NCBI GenBank assembly: GCA_964019335.1 | Contig: OZ025744.1 | Span: forward strand, 62,001 to 126,000 | Source of the DNA: Diplonema japonicum | Lineage: Eukaryota; Euglenozoa; Diplonemea; Diplonemida; Diplonemidae | Direction: 5' to 3' | DNA length: 64,000 bases | Shown: in pieces, positions 48,194 through 58,605 of the stretch | Numbering within the stretch: position 1 is the first letter of the stretch | Layout of the letters: the number at the start of each line of letters is the position of its first letter | Notes under the pieces: model-generated | Databases searched by the model: none | The model's input: the letters and a program-made list of their open reading frames with translations, nothing else | Told to the model about the DNA's origin: nothing | Program-made: the position numbers and the translations under genes

Positions 48194-48717
48194 CCCTTGT
48201 TTTTTCTCCCCCCCCCTTTTTTTTTTGAGTTTGATTTTTTTGTTTTTTTTATCGGGGGGGAAAAAAAAGAAGAAAAATAAGAGGGGGGGGGAATCTAACA
48301 ACAACAGCAACGACAAAAAAAGAAGAGAAAGGTGGCTTTCTAGAATTGTGGGGAGGAGGTAATGCATTAACACCCTAACAAAAAAAACATGGGAGAATGG
48401 AAGGGGGGGGGGGGGGGGGGAAGGCCTTAAATAAGCACCTACCCACCATTCTCGTGATTGTTGGAAGGAGAAAAAAAAAAAAAAGAAGAAAAAGAGACAA
48501 GTCAGGAACTTGTCTTTTTACAAAGAAAACTTTTTTTTTTTAAAAAAAATAATACGGAGTCGGTTTGATTTTGTTTGTGCACTTTTTTTTTTTTTTTTTT
48601 TTCTTTTTTCTCTTTTCTTTTTTAAGAACAATTCAAGTTAGAATAATTCAATTGTCACTATGGCTACTTATTTTTGTTATTCGTCCATAGTCGAGTCGCG
48701 CGGAATGGGAAAAAAAA

Positions 48718-48748
<31 letters not shown>

Positions 48749-48906
48749 CGAAATCCCCCCACGTTAGGGACGGAGCGCCCTAACAAGAAAAAAAAATCAA
48801 TCTATTTCTAATAAATTCTAAAAAAAAAAGAGAAGGGGGGGGGGGTTTTTTTTGGGAAGGGGCTGACATATTTCTAAAACAAAAACACAAAAAAAAAAAA
48901 GAAAAC
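48145..48906. other. Intergenic, homopolymer tracts
   Basis: About 760 bp made of T-, A- and G-runs (for example T about 33 at 48160-48193, G16 near 48402-48420, A28 at 48711-48736). A short mixed block at 48640-48710. No gene seen. Confidence 0.5.
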
Positions 48907-51900
48907 CTAATACGCAATAGGCTGCGCGGAATAGTATGTTTCACTAAGAGGATTGGCATAGTCCCGAGGAGGCCCGGGAGGAGCAAAAGAGTGCGAAGGT
49001 CGGTTAGGGCGGGGGGTGATCAACCCCTCAGCTCGGTTATGAATAGAAGGACCATACCGGGGATGGCTGTATTCAGGTTCATGCTTGTACAAACTGTAAG
49101 GCACTTTGGTGCTCGCACGGCCTTCATCCTCAAGAAGCGGGACCTCTTTACTGGGTTCCTCCTCTCGAAGGGGCGCGGGGTTATTCTCGGCGGGCGTGTT
49201 GCTTCCACACATCTTAAAGAGAAGAAACGCAACAACCAAAAAGCAGCACAAAGCAGCAAGAGCAACCACCAACCACACCCACCAAGGTATCCCATCATCA
49301 TCGTCTGAAGAAGGGCTCTGCGTCTTGCAACATGTTGCAGCGGTGCAAACATTGTTGAGGCAGTCCTTGGTAGCTGCATCGTCAACCAACGTATTACTAC
49401 TACATTGATTTACACCAAACGCCGTGCATTTCACATTCGAACACCCAACTACAGTGGCGGTCGACTCTTGTAACGTACGTCCTGCGATGGTGACTTGGTT
49501 CGGCGCCGCGCGGATTTTGTCGCTGAGACCCCGCAGCGTTTCGCACGCCGTGAGCTTGTTGCCAATTTGGTGTATCTCAAACGTAACAACATCGTGGGTG
49601 GTTCCTTCCTGCGGGCTGGACGGAGCGACCCTGCACTTTGTGATGTACCCTTGAGGGACCGACCACAACAATGACACATCCGACATTGTGGCTTTGCATA
49701 ACGCGTCTTCTGTTGTTGCGATGCCTGTAGGGAGTGACAGAGTGACGAGAAGATACGCGCCGGAGCTGTCCATGTCGATGTTGGTTACTTGGACGTCCGG
49801 TGGGTCTACGTTGTTGAAACGGAAGTCTGCCGACACACACGGTGCCATGACCACCGACAGCTGGACATCGTCGTCCAAGATGTTGTCGTCCACCCCTGTG
49901 ATGGTCACCGTTTGCAATACGCTCCAGTCGGATGTCCCAAATGTCACTTTCGTGGCTGACAGTGTTGCTTCCGTTTGGTCCGATACGCTCATCCCGCATG
50001 ACACCGGCTGTGTCGGCTGTGCGGACAGGACAACTGTGAAGGTTGAAAACAGTCCCGACTCGCCTATCGTGTGTCCCGTGGTGGGGTTTACTACCACCTT
50101 CGCCTCGTCGTCGTCTGTGTTCCACGCAGAGACGGACGCGATGCGTTGGTTCGCGTACCGCGCGTCCGTTGACATCACCGCACCGAAGTTGATGAGGTAC
50201 GGGATGTTTCCATCTGCTTCCGTGTCGTCCACACCCGTCACAAGGATGGTCTGCGGGATTCCCCAGTGGTTTATCCCCATTGCGGCACCGGATGTGAATA
50301 ATAGTGTGCTTGGTGAGACCACTCCTTCTGATACATCTGACGATGATACAGGGATCGTCACGTCGCCGGTCGGCTGGGTGTTCAGCACCACCGTGATGAA
50401 GCTGGTGTTCCCCGTCTCCGACGTGAAGACCCCCGCAGGGTTCGGAGTCACGGTGATGCCCGCAACATCATCCTCCGCGTTTAGAACAGTTATCTCAGGC
50501 ACGGCCAGCATCGAGTACCTCGGGTCTGTGCTGATGGCACCACTGCTCGTCACTTTGAACACCATGTCACCATCGTCAACTGCGTCTTGTACACCGGTGA
50601 TGGTAACGGTACGCACATCTTCCCATGACCCAGGGGTGAAGGTGACCTCGGGAGGGTCCAGCCTGCCCTCAGACGTGTCCGACGAGAAGAATCTGATCAC
50701 TACGTTCGCAGTGGGCTGGGACGTGAGCGAGACATTGACGTACGCCTTGCTGCCTGTCTCCGAAGTGCGGAGGCCTTGAGTCGGGGTAACCACTATGCTG
50801 GCCACGTCGTCGTTGATGTTGTACAGGCGTACATTAGGAGGGTCGATGTTGCTGTACACAGGGTCAAGCGTGCTCACCTGCGAGGTAATGATGTCGTACA
50901 TGATGTCGTCATCGGCGATCCTGTCCTGCACGCCCTTCACGGTGACGGTGTGGATGTGCTGCCAGTTCGACTCTTGGAACACAACCTGCGGCACATTCGG
51001 TTCGCCCTCGGTGTGGTCAGAGCTTGTCAAACCAATAGTCAGGTCGTGTGTGGGCTGCGACCCCAACCTAATCGTGAACCATGCTGTGACGCCTGCTTCA
51101 GAAGTGTTGATCCCAGATGTGGGGCTCACAATGACACCTGCCTCGTCATCATCAGCACAATACGCAGTGACAGGCGGGACGGGGAGTGCATCGTACTTAT
51201 CATCCGCCGATTGTGCGGGACCGATATTGATGGCGAAGTTAGTAAGCCCATCGGTGATGGAATCTTGAACGCCGATGATGTTCACAACAACGGGGATGTT
51301 CCAGTTCGCAGCAGTGAACTGTACGGAGTTCGGCTGCGGAAGACCTTCTGTCGTATCTGTGGACACAAGAGGGATCACCACAGTGGAGATAGGCGCGGAC
51401 TTGAGGGTCAGCGAGAATGAAGGTGTCAAACTGTTGTTCTCCGCGGTGACCAGCATTGGGTCAGATGTGACAACAATACCAGCCACGTCGTTGTCGGCGT
51501 TGATGAGTGTGCGTGCCATCCAGACCACACCGCTGTAAGAGGACTCCGAGCTCTGCGTCGTGGCCGTCACGTTGTACGAAACGTCGCCGTCGGCAACGTT
51601 ATCATCAACACCTGTCACTGTGAAGGTCTGCGGGGTGTTCCAGTTCGCTGGCGTGAACGTCATACTCGCAGGCGACAGAGACGCCTCTGTGATGTCAGAC
51701 GCCCCTACATTGACCATCACACTCAAAGCAGGTTGGGACAGGAGCTCCACAGACACCAATGCGGTGTCGCCGCTCTCAGACGTGATCAACGATGTCAGCG
51801 GGATCATCCTCACACCGGCCACGTCGTTGTCCAGATTCTTCGCGCTGACATCCGGCGGGTTGATCCCATTGTACAACGGGTCCACGCTGATAGTCGGGCT

Positions 51901-54900
51901 CGTCACCACTGTGAATATAATGTCCCCGTCCTTCACCATGTCGTCGACACCCGATACAGTCACCAACTGCGGTGCACCCCAGTGTCCCTGTCCAAGCGGA
52001 GATGAACCTGGGCTGAACACTAGCTGGCTTGGTGAGATGGTGCCTTCTGTTTCGTCTGTTGACTGCAAGTTGATGGTGACGTCCGCTGTAGGCTGTGTGT
52101 GCAGTGCGACGGTGAAGACGCCCACCCCTCCAGCCTCCGATGTGATGATGTCCGTGATCGGCGCGACCGACACACCGATCGTGTCGTCGTCAATGTTGGT
52201 GACCAGCACGTTTGTCGGGTCCAGTCCATTGTAGTCGGTGTCCGCAGACACGACACGACCCATGATGATGGTGTACGTCACGTCACCATCGTCCGTGGCG
52301 TCCTGCACACCGGTCACAGTGATGGTCTGCGGGGCACCCCAGTTCGACGACGTGAAGGTCACGCTAGCTACAGAGACGACACCTTCTCCTGTGTCACTGC
52401 TGTGGATGGGAATCGTCACGTCCTGGAAAGGCTCGCTCTCAAGCGTGATAGTGAACGTGTCGACAAGCCCTGCCTCTGAGGTCATCAGCCCTGTGGGCGT
52501 CACCGTGACAGAGGCCGCTCGAGAGCATGATGTGTCGGGTCCTGTGGCATCGTCGCCAGGAGCATTTCTGAAACTGTTCGCGCACGGTATGCACTGATGG
52601 TTCTGCACCTTCTGGTTTCTCTCGCAGTATGTCACATCGCAGTAAGTATCCGGCCCTGCAGCGTCGTCGGCAGGTAGATTCGTCGATCCAGAAGGGCACG
52701 TCAAGCACACATGGTTCAAAACCCGCTGATTCGTTGTGCAGATCGTGTGGTCGCAGGTCGTGTCGGGCCCATTGGCGCTGTCGCCTGGTGCATTTGTGCT
52801 CCCCGGTGGACATGCTGCACATGCGTTCGACAGCACCCTCTGATTGCTTGCACAGAGAATGGCATTGCATAGCGTGTCGGGCCCGCTGGCAGGATCATTT
52901 GCTGTGTTCACTGTTCCAGCAGGACAGGCCGCACAGGCATGGTTGAAGACCCTCTGGTTGGTACCGCACAGGGTCGGATCACAGAAGGTGTCGGAGCCCG
53001 AAGCCTGGTCGCCCGCGATATTGGTCGACCCAAGGGGGCACTGCAAGCACTGGTTGTTCACCACACGCTGGTTGGCACCACATATGACGGTGTCGCAAAC
53101 TGTGTTAACGCCCGTGGCGAGGTCGCCCGCTAAATTGGTCATGCCCAACGGGCAGGCAACACACGCGTTGGACTCAACACGCTGGTTGGTACCGCACGCA
53201 GTGGGGTCGCAGAAGGTGTTGGGCCCAGCCGCGTTGTCGTTGGCAGTGTTGGTAGACCCGGCAGCGCAGGTGGCACACGCATGGTTAATAACCCTCTCGT
53301 CCACACCGCACAGTGTGTCTTCGCAAAAGGTGTCGGACCCCGTGGCAGGATCACCTGCAGCGTTCGTGGACCCTGCGAGGCACTGCACACACAGGTTGTT
53401 CTGCACCCTCTCGTTGATGAGGCACAGCGTTGTGTCGCAAAAGGTGTCGGGCCCCGTGGCGTCATCGTCCTGCATGTTCGTGGACCCCGCAGCACACTGC
53501 CTGCAGGTGTGGCTCGCAACGTACTCATTAGTACCGCACAGGGTAGGATCGCAGTTGGTGTCGGCCCCAGCGGCACTGTCGGTTGGGACGTTTGTCGACC
53601 CTGCAGGGCACGCCACGCAAGCATGGTTCAACACACGCTGGTTCGCACCGCATAAAGTAGGGTCGCAGCACAGGTTTGTCGTGCATGTTGCAGCGGTGGC
53701 GCCGCAGAGGATGAGGCTGTTGGACGACTTCGCCTGCCAGCCCACGGGGCATGTGAAGAGCGCGTTGTTGCAGGTTGCGTCGCAGCACGTGTTCGAGGAG
53801 CAGGACGCAGGGGTCGGCCCGCATATTATGTTATTCTGGTTCGGCTTTGCAACGTACCCACCGCCACACGAGAAGAGAGCGTTGTCACATGTTGTGTCGC
53901 AACAGATGGCAGGGTTGCAGGACGCAGCTGTCGCACCGCACCGGATGGAGTTCTGGTTTGCTTTAGGGTTGTACCCTGTGGGGCACGTGTAGCCGGTGTT
54001 GGCGCAGGTTGCATCACAGCATATGGCATCTGTGCAAGCAGCAGCGGTGGCCCCACAACGAAGCGTTGCCATGTTAACCTTGGCAACATTGCCGGCACTG
54101 CAGGATGCCCAGCCACCGTTAACGCAGGTGGCATCGCAGCAACCTGCATTGGTGCAGGACGCAGCAGTGGCACCGCATGTGATGGCGGCCTGGTTGCCTC
54201 GGGCAACGAATCCCGTCGTGCAAGCAAACGCAGGGTTTGAACAGGTAGCGTCGCAGCAAGTGTTTTGCGTGCAGGACGTGACAGCGGCACCGCATCTAAT
54301 GGACGACTGGCCGGCTTTGGCAACCGCTCCAATAAAGTTTAAACAGGAAAAACCGGTGTGGTCGCATGTTGCATCGCAGCATGTCCCCGCGGAGCACGAC
54401 GCAGTTGTCAGCCCGCAGAGAAGAGAAGCTTGGTTCACCTTTGCTGTGAAGCCAACAGGGCAGTTGAAGGCCGCGTTATTACACATTGCGTCGCAACAGG
54501 TTGTGAAGGTGCAGGCAGCTGCGGTCCCTCCGCATCGTATTCCAGCGGGAGCGGCTTTGTCACGATAGCCAGTGGTGCAACCTGCCCAACCGGAGTTGTC
54601 GCAGGTGACGTCGCAGCATGTGGTTGTGGAACAAGATGCAGCTGTTGCCCCACAGGTGATACCATCCAGAACGGGTTTTGGAAGGAAGCCTGCCGTGCAT
54701 CCAGGCCACAAACCATTGTCACACGTTACCAAACAGCAGATGGCAGTTGAACATGACACTGCTCCTGCTCCGCACACTATTGTGTTTGATGCCGCTCGGT
54801 CAGTGAACCCCACACCACAACCGGCCCACCCTGCGTTGTCGCAGGTGGCGTCACAACACACAGCGTCGCTGCAGGCCACCAGAGGCGCTGCACCGCAAGG

Positions 54901-55020
54901 AATACCCACACTTCCCGCTTTCAATGAGAACCCTGTCCCGCATGTGTTCCACGCGTTGCAAGTCTGGCCTTCTACAAGGCTTACTACTATCGCTAGCAAG
55001 ACTACAAACGATTTTATCAT
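48907..55020 (-). CDS. Giant type I membrane protein with Cys-rich and Calx-beta-like repeats
   Basis: A 2037-residue protein. A signal peptide (MIKSFVVLLAIVVSLVEG) leads to 11 Cys-rich units of about 36 residues (pattern CCDATCDNxxWxxCxxGF ... ITCGATAASCS). Ten units of about 37 residues follow (CDPTLCGTNQRVxNHACxxC, PAGSTNxxxDxAxGxDT), then eight Calx-beta-like units of about 105 residues (VTPTxGxxTSEAG...FTxxNWxxPQTxTVTGVDD... DGDxxYxIxxG). A distinct domain follows, then one membrane helix (WWVWLVVALAALCCFLVVAF) and a cytosolic tail of about 90 residues rich in Tyr and Pro. Likely a surface adhesin or receptor; ligand unknown. It is a single uninterrupted frame of 6.1 kb with no intron signal. 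Confidence 0.9.
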   Translation of the reverse strand: MIKSFVVLLAIVVSLVEGQTCNAWNTCGTGFSLKAGSVGIPCGAAPLVACSDAVCCDATCDNAGWAGCGVGFTDRAASNTIVCGAGAVSCSTAICCLVTCDNGLWPGCTAGFLPKPVLDGITCGATAASCSTTTCCDVTCDNSGWAGCTTGYRDKAAPAGIRCGGTAAACTFTTCCDAMCNNAAFNCPVGFTAKVNQASLLCGLTTASCSAGTCCDATCDHTGFSCLNFIGAVAKAGQSSIRCGAAVTSCTQNTCCDATCSNPAFACTTGFVARGNQAAITCGATAASCTNAGCCDATCVNGGWASCSAGNVAKVNMATLRCGATAAACTDAICCDATCANTGYTCPTGYNPKANQNSIRCGATAASCNPAICCDTTCDNALFSCGGGYVAKPNQNNIICGPTPASCSSNTCCDATCNNALFTCPVGWQAKSSNSLILCGATAATCTTNLCCDPTLCGANQRVLNHACVACPAGSTNVPTDSAAGADTNCDPTLCGTNEYVASHTCRQCAAGSTNMQDDDATGPDTFCDTTLCLINERVQNNLCVQCLAGSTNAAGDPATGSDTFCEDTLCGVDERVINHACATCAAGSTNTANDNAAGPNTFCDPTACGTNQRVESNACVACPLGMTNLAGDLATGVNTVCDTVICGANQRVVNNQCLQCPLGSTNIAGDQASGSDTFCDPTLCGTNQRVFNHACAACPAGTVNTANDPASGPDTLCNAILCASNQRVLSNACAACPPGSTNAPGDSANGPDTTCDHTICTTNQRVLNHVCLTCPSGSTNLPADDAAGPDTYCDVTYCERNQKVQNHQCIPCANSFRNAPGDDATGPDTSCSRAASVTVTPTGLMTSEAGLVDTFTITLESEPFQDVTIPIHSSDTGEGVVSVASVTFTSSNWGAPQTITVTGVQDATDDGDVTYTIIMGRVVSADTDYNGLDPTNVLVTNIDDDTIGVSVAPITDIITSEAGGVGVFTVALHTQPTADVTINLQSTDETEGTISPSQLVFSPGSSPLGQGHWGAPQLVTVSGVDDMVKDGDIIFTVVTSPTISVDPLYNGINPPDVSAKNLDNDVAGVRMIPLTSLITSESGDTALVSVELLSQPALSVMVNVGASDITEASLSPASMTFTPANWNTPQTFTVTGVDDNVADGDVSYNVTATTQSSESSYSGVVWMARTLINADNDVAGIVVTSDPMLVTAENNSLTPSFSLTLKSAPISTVVIPLVSTDTTEGLPQPNSVQFTAANWNIPVVVNIIGVQDSITDGLTNFAINIGPAQSADDKYDALPVPPVTAYCADDDEAGVIVSPTSGINTSEAGVTAWFTIRLGSQPTHDLTIGLTSSDHTEGEPNVPQVVFQESNWQHIHTVTVKGVQDRIADDDIMYDIITSQVSTLDPVYSNIDPPNVRLYNINDDVASIVVTPTQGLRTSETGSKAYVNVSLTSQPTANVVIRFFSSDTSEGRLDPPEVTFTPGSWEDVRTVTITGVQDAVDDGDMVFKVTSSGAISTDPRYSMLAVPEITVLNAEDDVAGITVTPNPAGVFTSETGNTSFITVVLNTQPTGDVTIPVSSSDVSEGVVSPSTLLFTSGAAMGINHWGIPQTILVTGVDDTEADGNIPYLINFGAVMSTDARYANQRIASVSAWNTDDDEAKVVVNPTTGHTIGESGLFSTFTVVLSAQPTQPVSCGMSVSDQTEATLSATKVTFGTSDWSVLQTVTITGVDDNILDDDVQLSVVMAPCVSADFRFNNVDPPDVQVTNIDMDSSGAYLLVTLSLPTGIATTEDALCKATMSDVSLLWSVPQGYITKCRVAPSSPQEGTTHDVVTFEIHQIGNKLTACETLRGLSDKIRAAPNQVTIAGRTLQESTATVVGCSNVKCTAFGVNQCSSNTLVDDAATKDCLNNVCTAATCCKTQSPSSDDDDGIPWWVWLVVALAALCCFLVVAFLLFKMCGSNTPAENNPAPLREEEPSKEVPLLEDEGRASTKVPYSLYKHEPEYSHPRYGPSIHNRAEGLITPRPNRPSHSFAPPGPPRDYANPLSETYYSAQPIAY

Positions 55021-56011
55021 TTAACTTTTAGTTTTTTTTTTTCTCTTTTTTTTTTCTTTTTAGTGCATTCCTGGATGGTAGGGGAGGGGGTTTTTTTTTT
55101 ATTTCCGGAAATTAGAAGAAAAAAAAAAGAGAGGAAAAAAAAATGTAATAACCTGAGCCAAATATTTTGTTGGGGGGGGTGGGGAGAGAGAGGGGAGAGG
55201 GGAAACGAAAGAAGAAGAAATAAAAACCTTTCTTTTATTTTTTTTTTATTCCTTCTTGTCCTCCCTTTTTATATTTTGTCTCCATGGGAGAGGGGGGGGG
55301 GGGGGGGGGGGTTATAGAGAACAAAAGGAAAAAAAAAATGGAGTGGGTTGCTTCCATGAGGCAGTTTTGTCACAGCAAAAAAAAAGGGGTGAGAGAGAAT
55401 CAGAAGAAAGAAAACGAGGAAAATGGGGGGAGATAAAAGAAAGAAGGGGGATGGGACGGAAAAAAAAAAAAGAGTTTTGTTGCGAAAGGGAAAAAAAAAT
55501 ATTTTCAAGTCTATTGCCCCCCTCCCCACATCATTTCTTTATGGCCTTGCTTCCGACCAATCTATTTCACACCGAATTAGTGCAGATAACTCATCTAGAG
55601 AAGAACAGGCCTTTCTTTCTTTCTTTTATGTAATTCACTTTGTGCCCAAAAAAAAAAAAAGGAGGTGGCCACACTGTAACCTTTCATGAGCGCAAAAAAC
55701 CATTTGTATTTAAGTGGATTTTCGACCTTTCTTTTTTCTTTTTTTTGGGTTCTAAGTGAAATACCCTTCATTTATTTTTTTTTTATTTTTTTTTATTTTT
55801 TTTTATTTTTTTTTTACGAACATATCTCCCCCCCCCCCCCCCCCCGACGAAAAAAAAGAAAAGTCGCTGCCGGGACTTTTTTTTTTCTTTTTTTTTTTTT
55901 TATATTTACTATTTCAATTTTAATCGACACCGCCACCGCGCAGTGGAGTTTTAATAAAACCAAAATATTTCTTCTCAAAAAAAAAAAAAAAAAGGGGGCG
56001 GGAGAAGAGGA
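55021..56011. other. Intergenic, homopolymer tracts
   Basis: About 1 kb of A-, T- and G-rich runs between the giant gene's leader and the R-SNARE 3' end. A G-run of about 19 nt is near 55292-55310 and a C-run of 18 nt near 55828-55845. No gene. Confidence 0.5.
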
Positions 56012-56657
56012 TCATGAACATGACGAAAAGTTCGGTTTGCAGATTACAAGCACGGCAACCAAGATTACAACCTTTTTTTTTTTTTTTTTTTTTTTTTAAA
56101 TCCCATACCATAACAACAACGACAACCATGATCGTCATCTTGGCTTGCTGGCAGCACATCTTGCGCCTCAACTCGCGGCCCCTTTTGAAGAAGGTCTGCC
56201 CCTCATTGGCTAATGCGTCTGATTTCTGCACCATGTTTTCAAGCTTGTCATGGCGGTCCAGCATCTTGTCCATGTTTTCCATCATAATATCCTGAATCTC
56301 TGCAATTTCTCCCTGTACCTTCTTCGCTATGTCGTTCCGGGGGTCATTTGCGTACTCAGATTCTCTTTTAAGAGTTTCTGAGGGGCTTGGCCAGTCCTGT
56401 CTGTCGCCTCGGCATTTTACTTCGACTCTCCCTAACATATCAAATGAAGTGCGGACGGGCATATCGGTGGTGCTCACACACACAATGAGGACGTCCCTCC
56501 CCGTGGCAAGGTAGTTGACATCCACCCCCTGGCTGTCGTCCGTCAGTTTTGTCCTGTTATATTTGTTGATCCTTGCCTCTTTGTCGGCCAGCCTCTGGCA
56601 TGTTTCAGCGAGCGCCGCGTATCCCTGTTCGAAAAAAAAAAAAGTTTTTTCTTTTTG

Positions 56658-56693
<36 letters not shown>

Positions 56694-56755
56694 CCCTGCT
56701 GGATGCTCCGCAACCCTATTCCCCTCCAGAAATATTGCCGAATACTTGATTGGCA

Positions 56756-56756
<1 letters not shown>
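56012..56756 (-). CDS. Longin-type R-SNARE (VAMP7-like), three exons
   Basis: About 212 residues spliced from exons 56694-56756, 56109-56624 and 56012-56071. The N-terminal longin domain (MPIKYSAIFLEGNRVAEHPA, GRDVLIVCVSTTDMPVRTSF) is followed by the SNARE helix (IAEIQDIMMENMDKMLDRHD, KLENMVQKSDALANEGQTFF) with the zero-layer Arg in MLDRHDKL. The membrane anchor reads MTIMVVVVVM from exon 2 joined to VVILVAVLVIC from exon 3. It is tail-anchored and acts in vesicle fusion, probably endolysosomal or secretory. The longin domain is assembled only if the first intron is removed, and the membrane helix only if the second is, which supports both. Confidence 0.9.
56072..56108 (-). other. 37-nt cis-intron 2 of the R-SNARE gene, A25-G acceptor
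   Basis: Coding strand GTATGGGATTT, 25 A, G. Its removal joins GTT ATG to GTT GTA and completes the membrane helix and stop codon; without it the frame runs into poly-Lys. Confidence 0.85.
56625..56693 (-). other. 69-nt cis-intron 1 of the R-SNARE gene
   Basis: Coding strand GTATGATTTT with long T tracts and an A-rich middle, ending TTTTCGAACAG. It joins GCA GGG to GGA TAC and restores the longin domain, phase 0. Confidence 0.85.
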
Positions 56757-56787
<31 letters not shown>

Positions 56788-57344
56788 TGTGTTTTTTTTT
56801 TCTTCTCCCCTTTTTTTTTGTTGGAAAATGAAAAAAAAAAAAAAAAAAAATGCGCAACAATAAAAAAAAAATAAGACGAGAGGAAAAAAAAAAAAAAGAA
56901 GAAGAATGAGTCTGGACACTATTGGAAAAAAGAAATAAAAAAGAAGGAGAAGAAAAAAAAACCCCCCCCCAAGACCTTTTTATTATTATTTTTTTCATTT
57001 TATTATTTTCTTTTTTTTAGCAGAGTGACCCTTCTATTCTTCTCGTAATTTGTAAAGAAATGTACATTAGCATAATCTTCCTTTTTCTTCTTCCCTTTTT
57101 TTTTTTTTTTCGTATTGCTAATTACATTTTCTTTTTAAAAAAAAAAGCTTTTTGCCCCTCCACCTGCTGCCAAAAAAAATATATAAATAGGGGAAACACA
57201 AGACGCAAAAAGTGAAACAAACAAGTATTTCGAGGTACCCCCATTTTCCCCCCATCCCGCCGCCTAGCTGCCTTGACCGGCTTCTCGTGGGCGGGAAAGG
57301 AAAAAGAAATGTATGAATTAAAGGGGTCGAACTCCTCACCAACC
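56757..57344. other. Intergenic with GT and homopolymer tracts
   Basis: R-SNARE leader (A-rich on the coding strand, including a CA/GT microsatellite near 56776-56791) and the DJ-1 gene's 3' flank. No gene. Confidence 0.45.
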
Positions 57345-58061
57345 TCACTGCAAGGCCTTCACAACAGCCTCCGCGCAACCTCCTGCGGATTGCGGGTTCT
57401 GGCCTGTCACCAAACGTTCATCAGTGACGGTGTTGGTGCCCCAGTCCTTGACGGACACAAACCGCGCACCACGCTCCTTCAGCACAGTTTCCAACATGAA
57501 GGGCATCACCTCAGACTTCTGAACCGCATCCTCTTCGGTGTTTGTGAAGCCGGTCACGAGCTTTCCTGCGACAAGGTGGGACCCGTCGGAGAGCTTGATG
57601 TTCACAAGGGCGGCAGGCCCATGGCACACCGCAGACACAACACCACCCTTTTCGTAGATGGCGGCTGCTGCCTTGTTCTGTGCTTCGCAGTCCGGGAAGT
57701 CCCACATCACCCCGTGACCGCCAGCGTAGAAGATCGCGCTGTACTCGGCAGCAGGCTTCGGCAGCTCCGCTAGCGACACCGTCTTGAGGCTCGTCCCGTC
57801 GTTGTGCATCTGTTCTGTTTTGAACTGCTGCGACTCGGCGTCCTCTGCGTAGGCGGACAGGCTGCTCTCGTCACACGCCGCGTCACCACCCTTCGGGCTC
57901 ACAAACACCACCTCGTACCCAGCCTTCTTGAAGACGTAGTACGGGTGCGCCACCTCCGGAAGGTACCACCCCGTCTGAGGGGGCGTCACACCCTTGCTTG
58001 CCTCAGCCTTTGTGGCAGGCATCGCGGTGAACTGGGACACAACCAGGAGGACAGACGGCAT
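57345..58061 (-). CDS. DJ-1/PfpI-superfamily protein, Hsp31-like
   Basis: A 238-residue protein. It has the class I glutamine-amidotransferase-like fold: an Arg/Lys-free N-terminal strand (MPSVLLVVSQFTAMPATKAE), the loop VVFVSPKGGDAACDESSLSA, the oxyanion region AIFYAGGHGVMWDFPDCEAQ, and the nucleophile elbow GGVVSAVCHGPAALVNIKL with Cys followed by His, as in Hsp31 glyoxalases. This branch detoxifies methylglyoxal or acts as a chaperone. The length suits single-domain Hsp31-type (about 230-240). No targeting signal is obvious, so cytosolic. The C-terminal region keeps LVTGFTNTEED, common in this group. The catalytic Glu position is plausible but not certain. Confidence 0.88.
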   Translation of the reverse strand: MPSVLLVVSQFTAMPATKAEASKGVTPPQTGWYLPEVAHPYYVFKKAGYEVVFVSPKGGDAACDESSLSAYAEDAESQQFKTEQMHNDGTSLKTVSLAELPKPAAEYSAIFYAGGHGVMWDFPDCEAQNKAAAAIYEKGGVVSAVCHGPAALVNIKLSDGSHLVAGKLVTGFTNTEEDAVQKSEVMPFMLETVLKERGARFVSVKDWGTNTVTDERLVTGQNPQSAGGCAEAVVKALQ

Positions 58062-58574
58062 CTTGTGTGTTTTTTTTTTTTGTTTTGTGAAAACTGTGGT
58101 ATCGGTGTGGGAAAGGAAGAAGGAAAAAAAAAAAAAAAAAGAAAAAAAAAAAAAGAAGATTTCTTTTCATCTGAAATGAGGAGAGAGAGAACAGTGTAAG
58201 CAGGCATTTGATATTAAAAAAAAGAAGAAGAAGAAAAGGGGGATACGTAAGTACCCCTCTTTTTTTTGTTTTTATGTCTCGCAATCAGAGCATTGCCCCA
58301 TTCAGTCTCATAGGCTCCTTTACAAAATGTGGCGCGCCGTGTCCTAAAGGCGGCGCCGGGACGGTGGCCAACCCTCCCAAGGGGGGTACTTTTGTAGGCT
58401 GGCTGGTCCCTCCGTTGGAAGCTGCGGATGCGGCAGTGGGCATTCTTTTTTTGTTTTTTGTTTTTTTTTTTTATTGTTTCCCCTCTTGATATGGCATAAG
58501 GAACGCTTCTTTTGAAAGAAAAAAAAAAAAGAAAGATACGTAGTTTTATGAACATATTGAGAAAGAATTATAGT

Positions 58575-58601
<27 letters not shown>

Positions 58602-58605
<4 letters not shown>

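Noticed and set aside
52000-54600. Long plus-strand frames antisense to the giant gene (up to 382 codons)
   Set aside because: They arise from the codon bias and repeat structure of the sense gene; their Cys/His/Gln patterns mirror the repeats.
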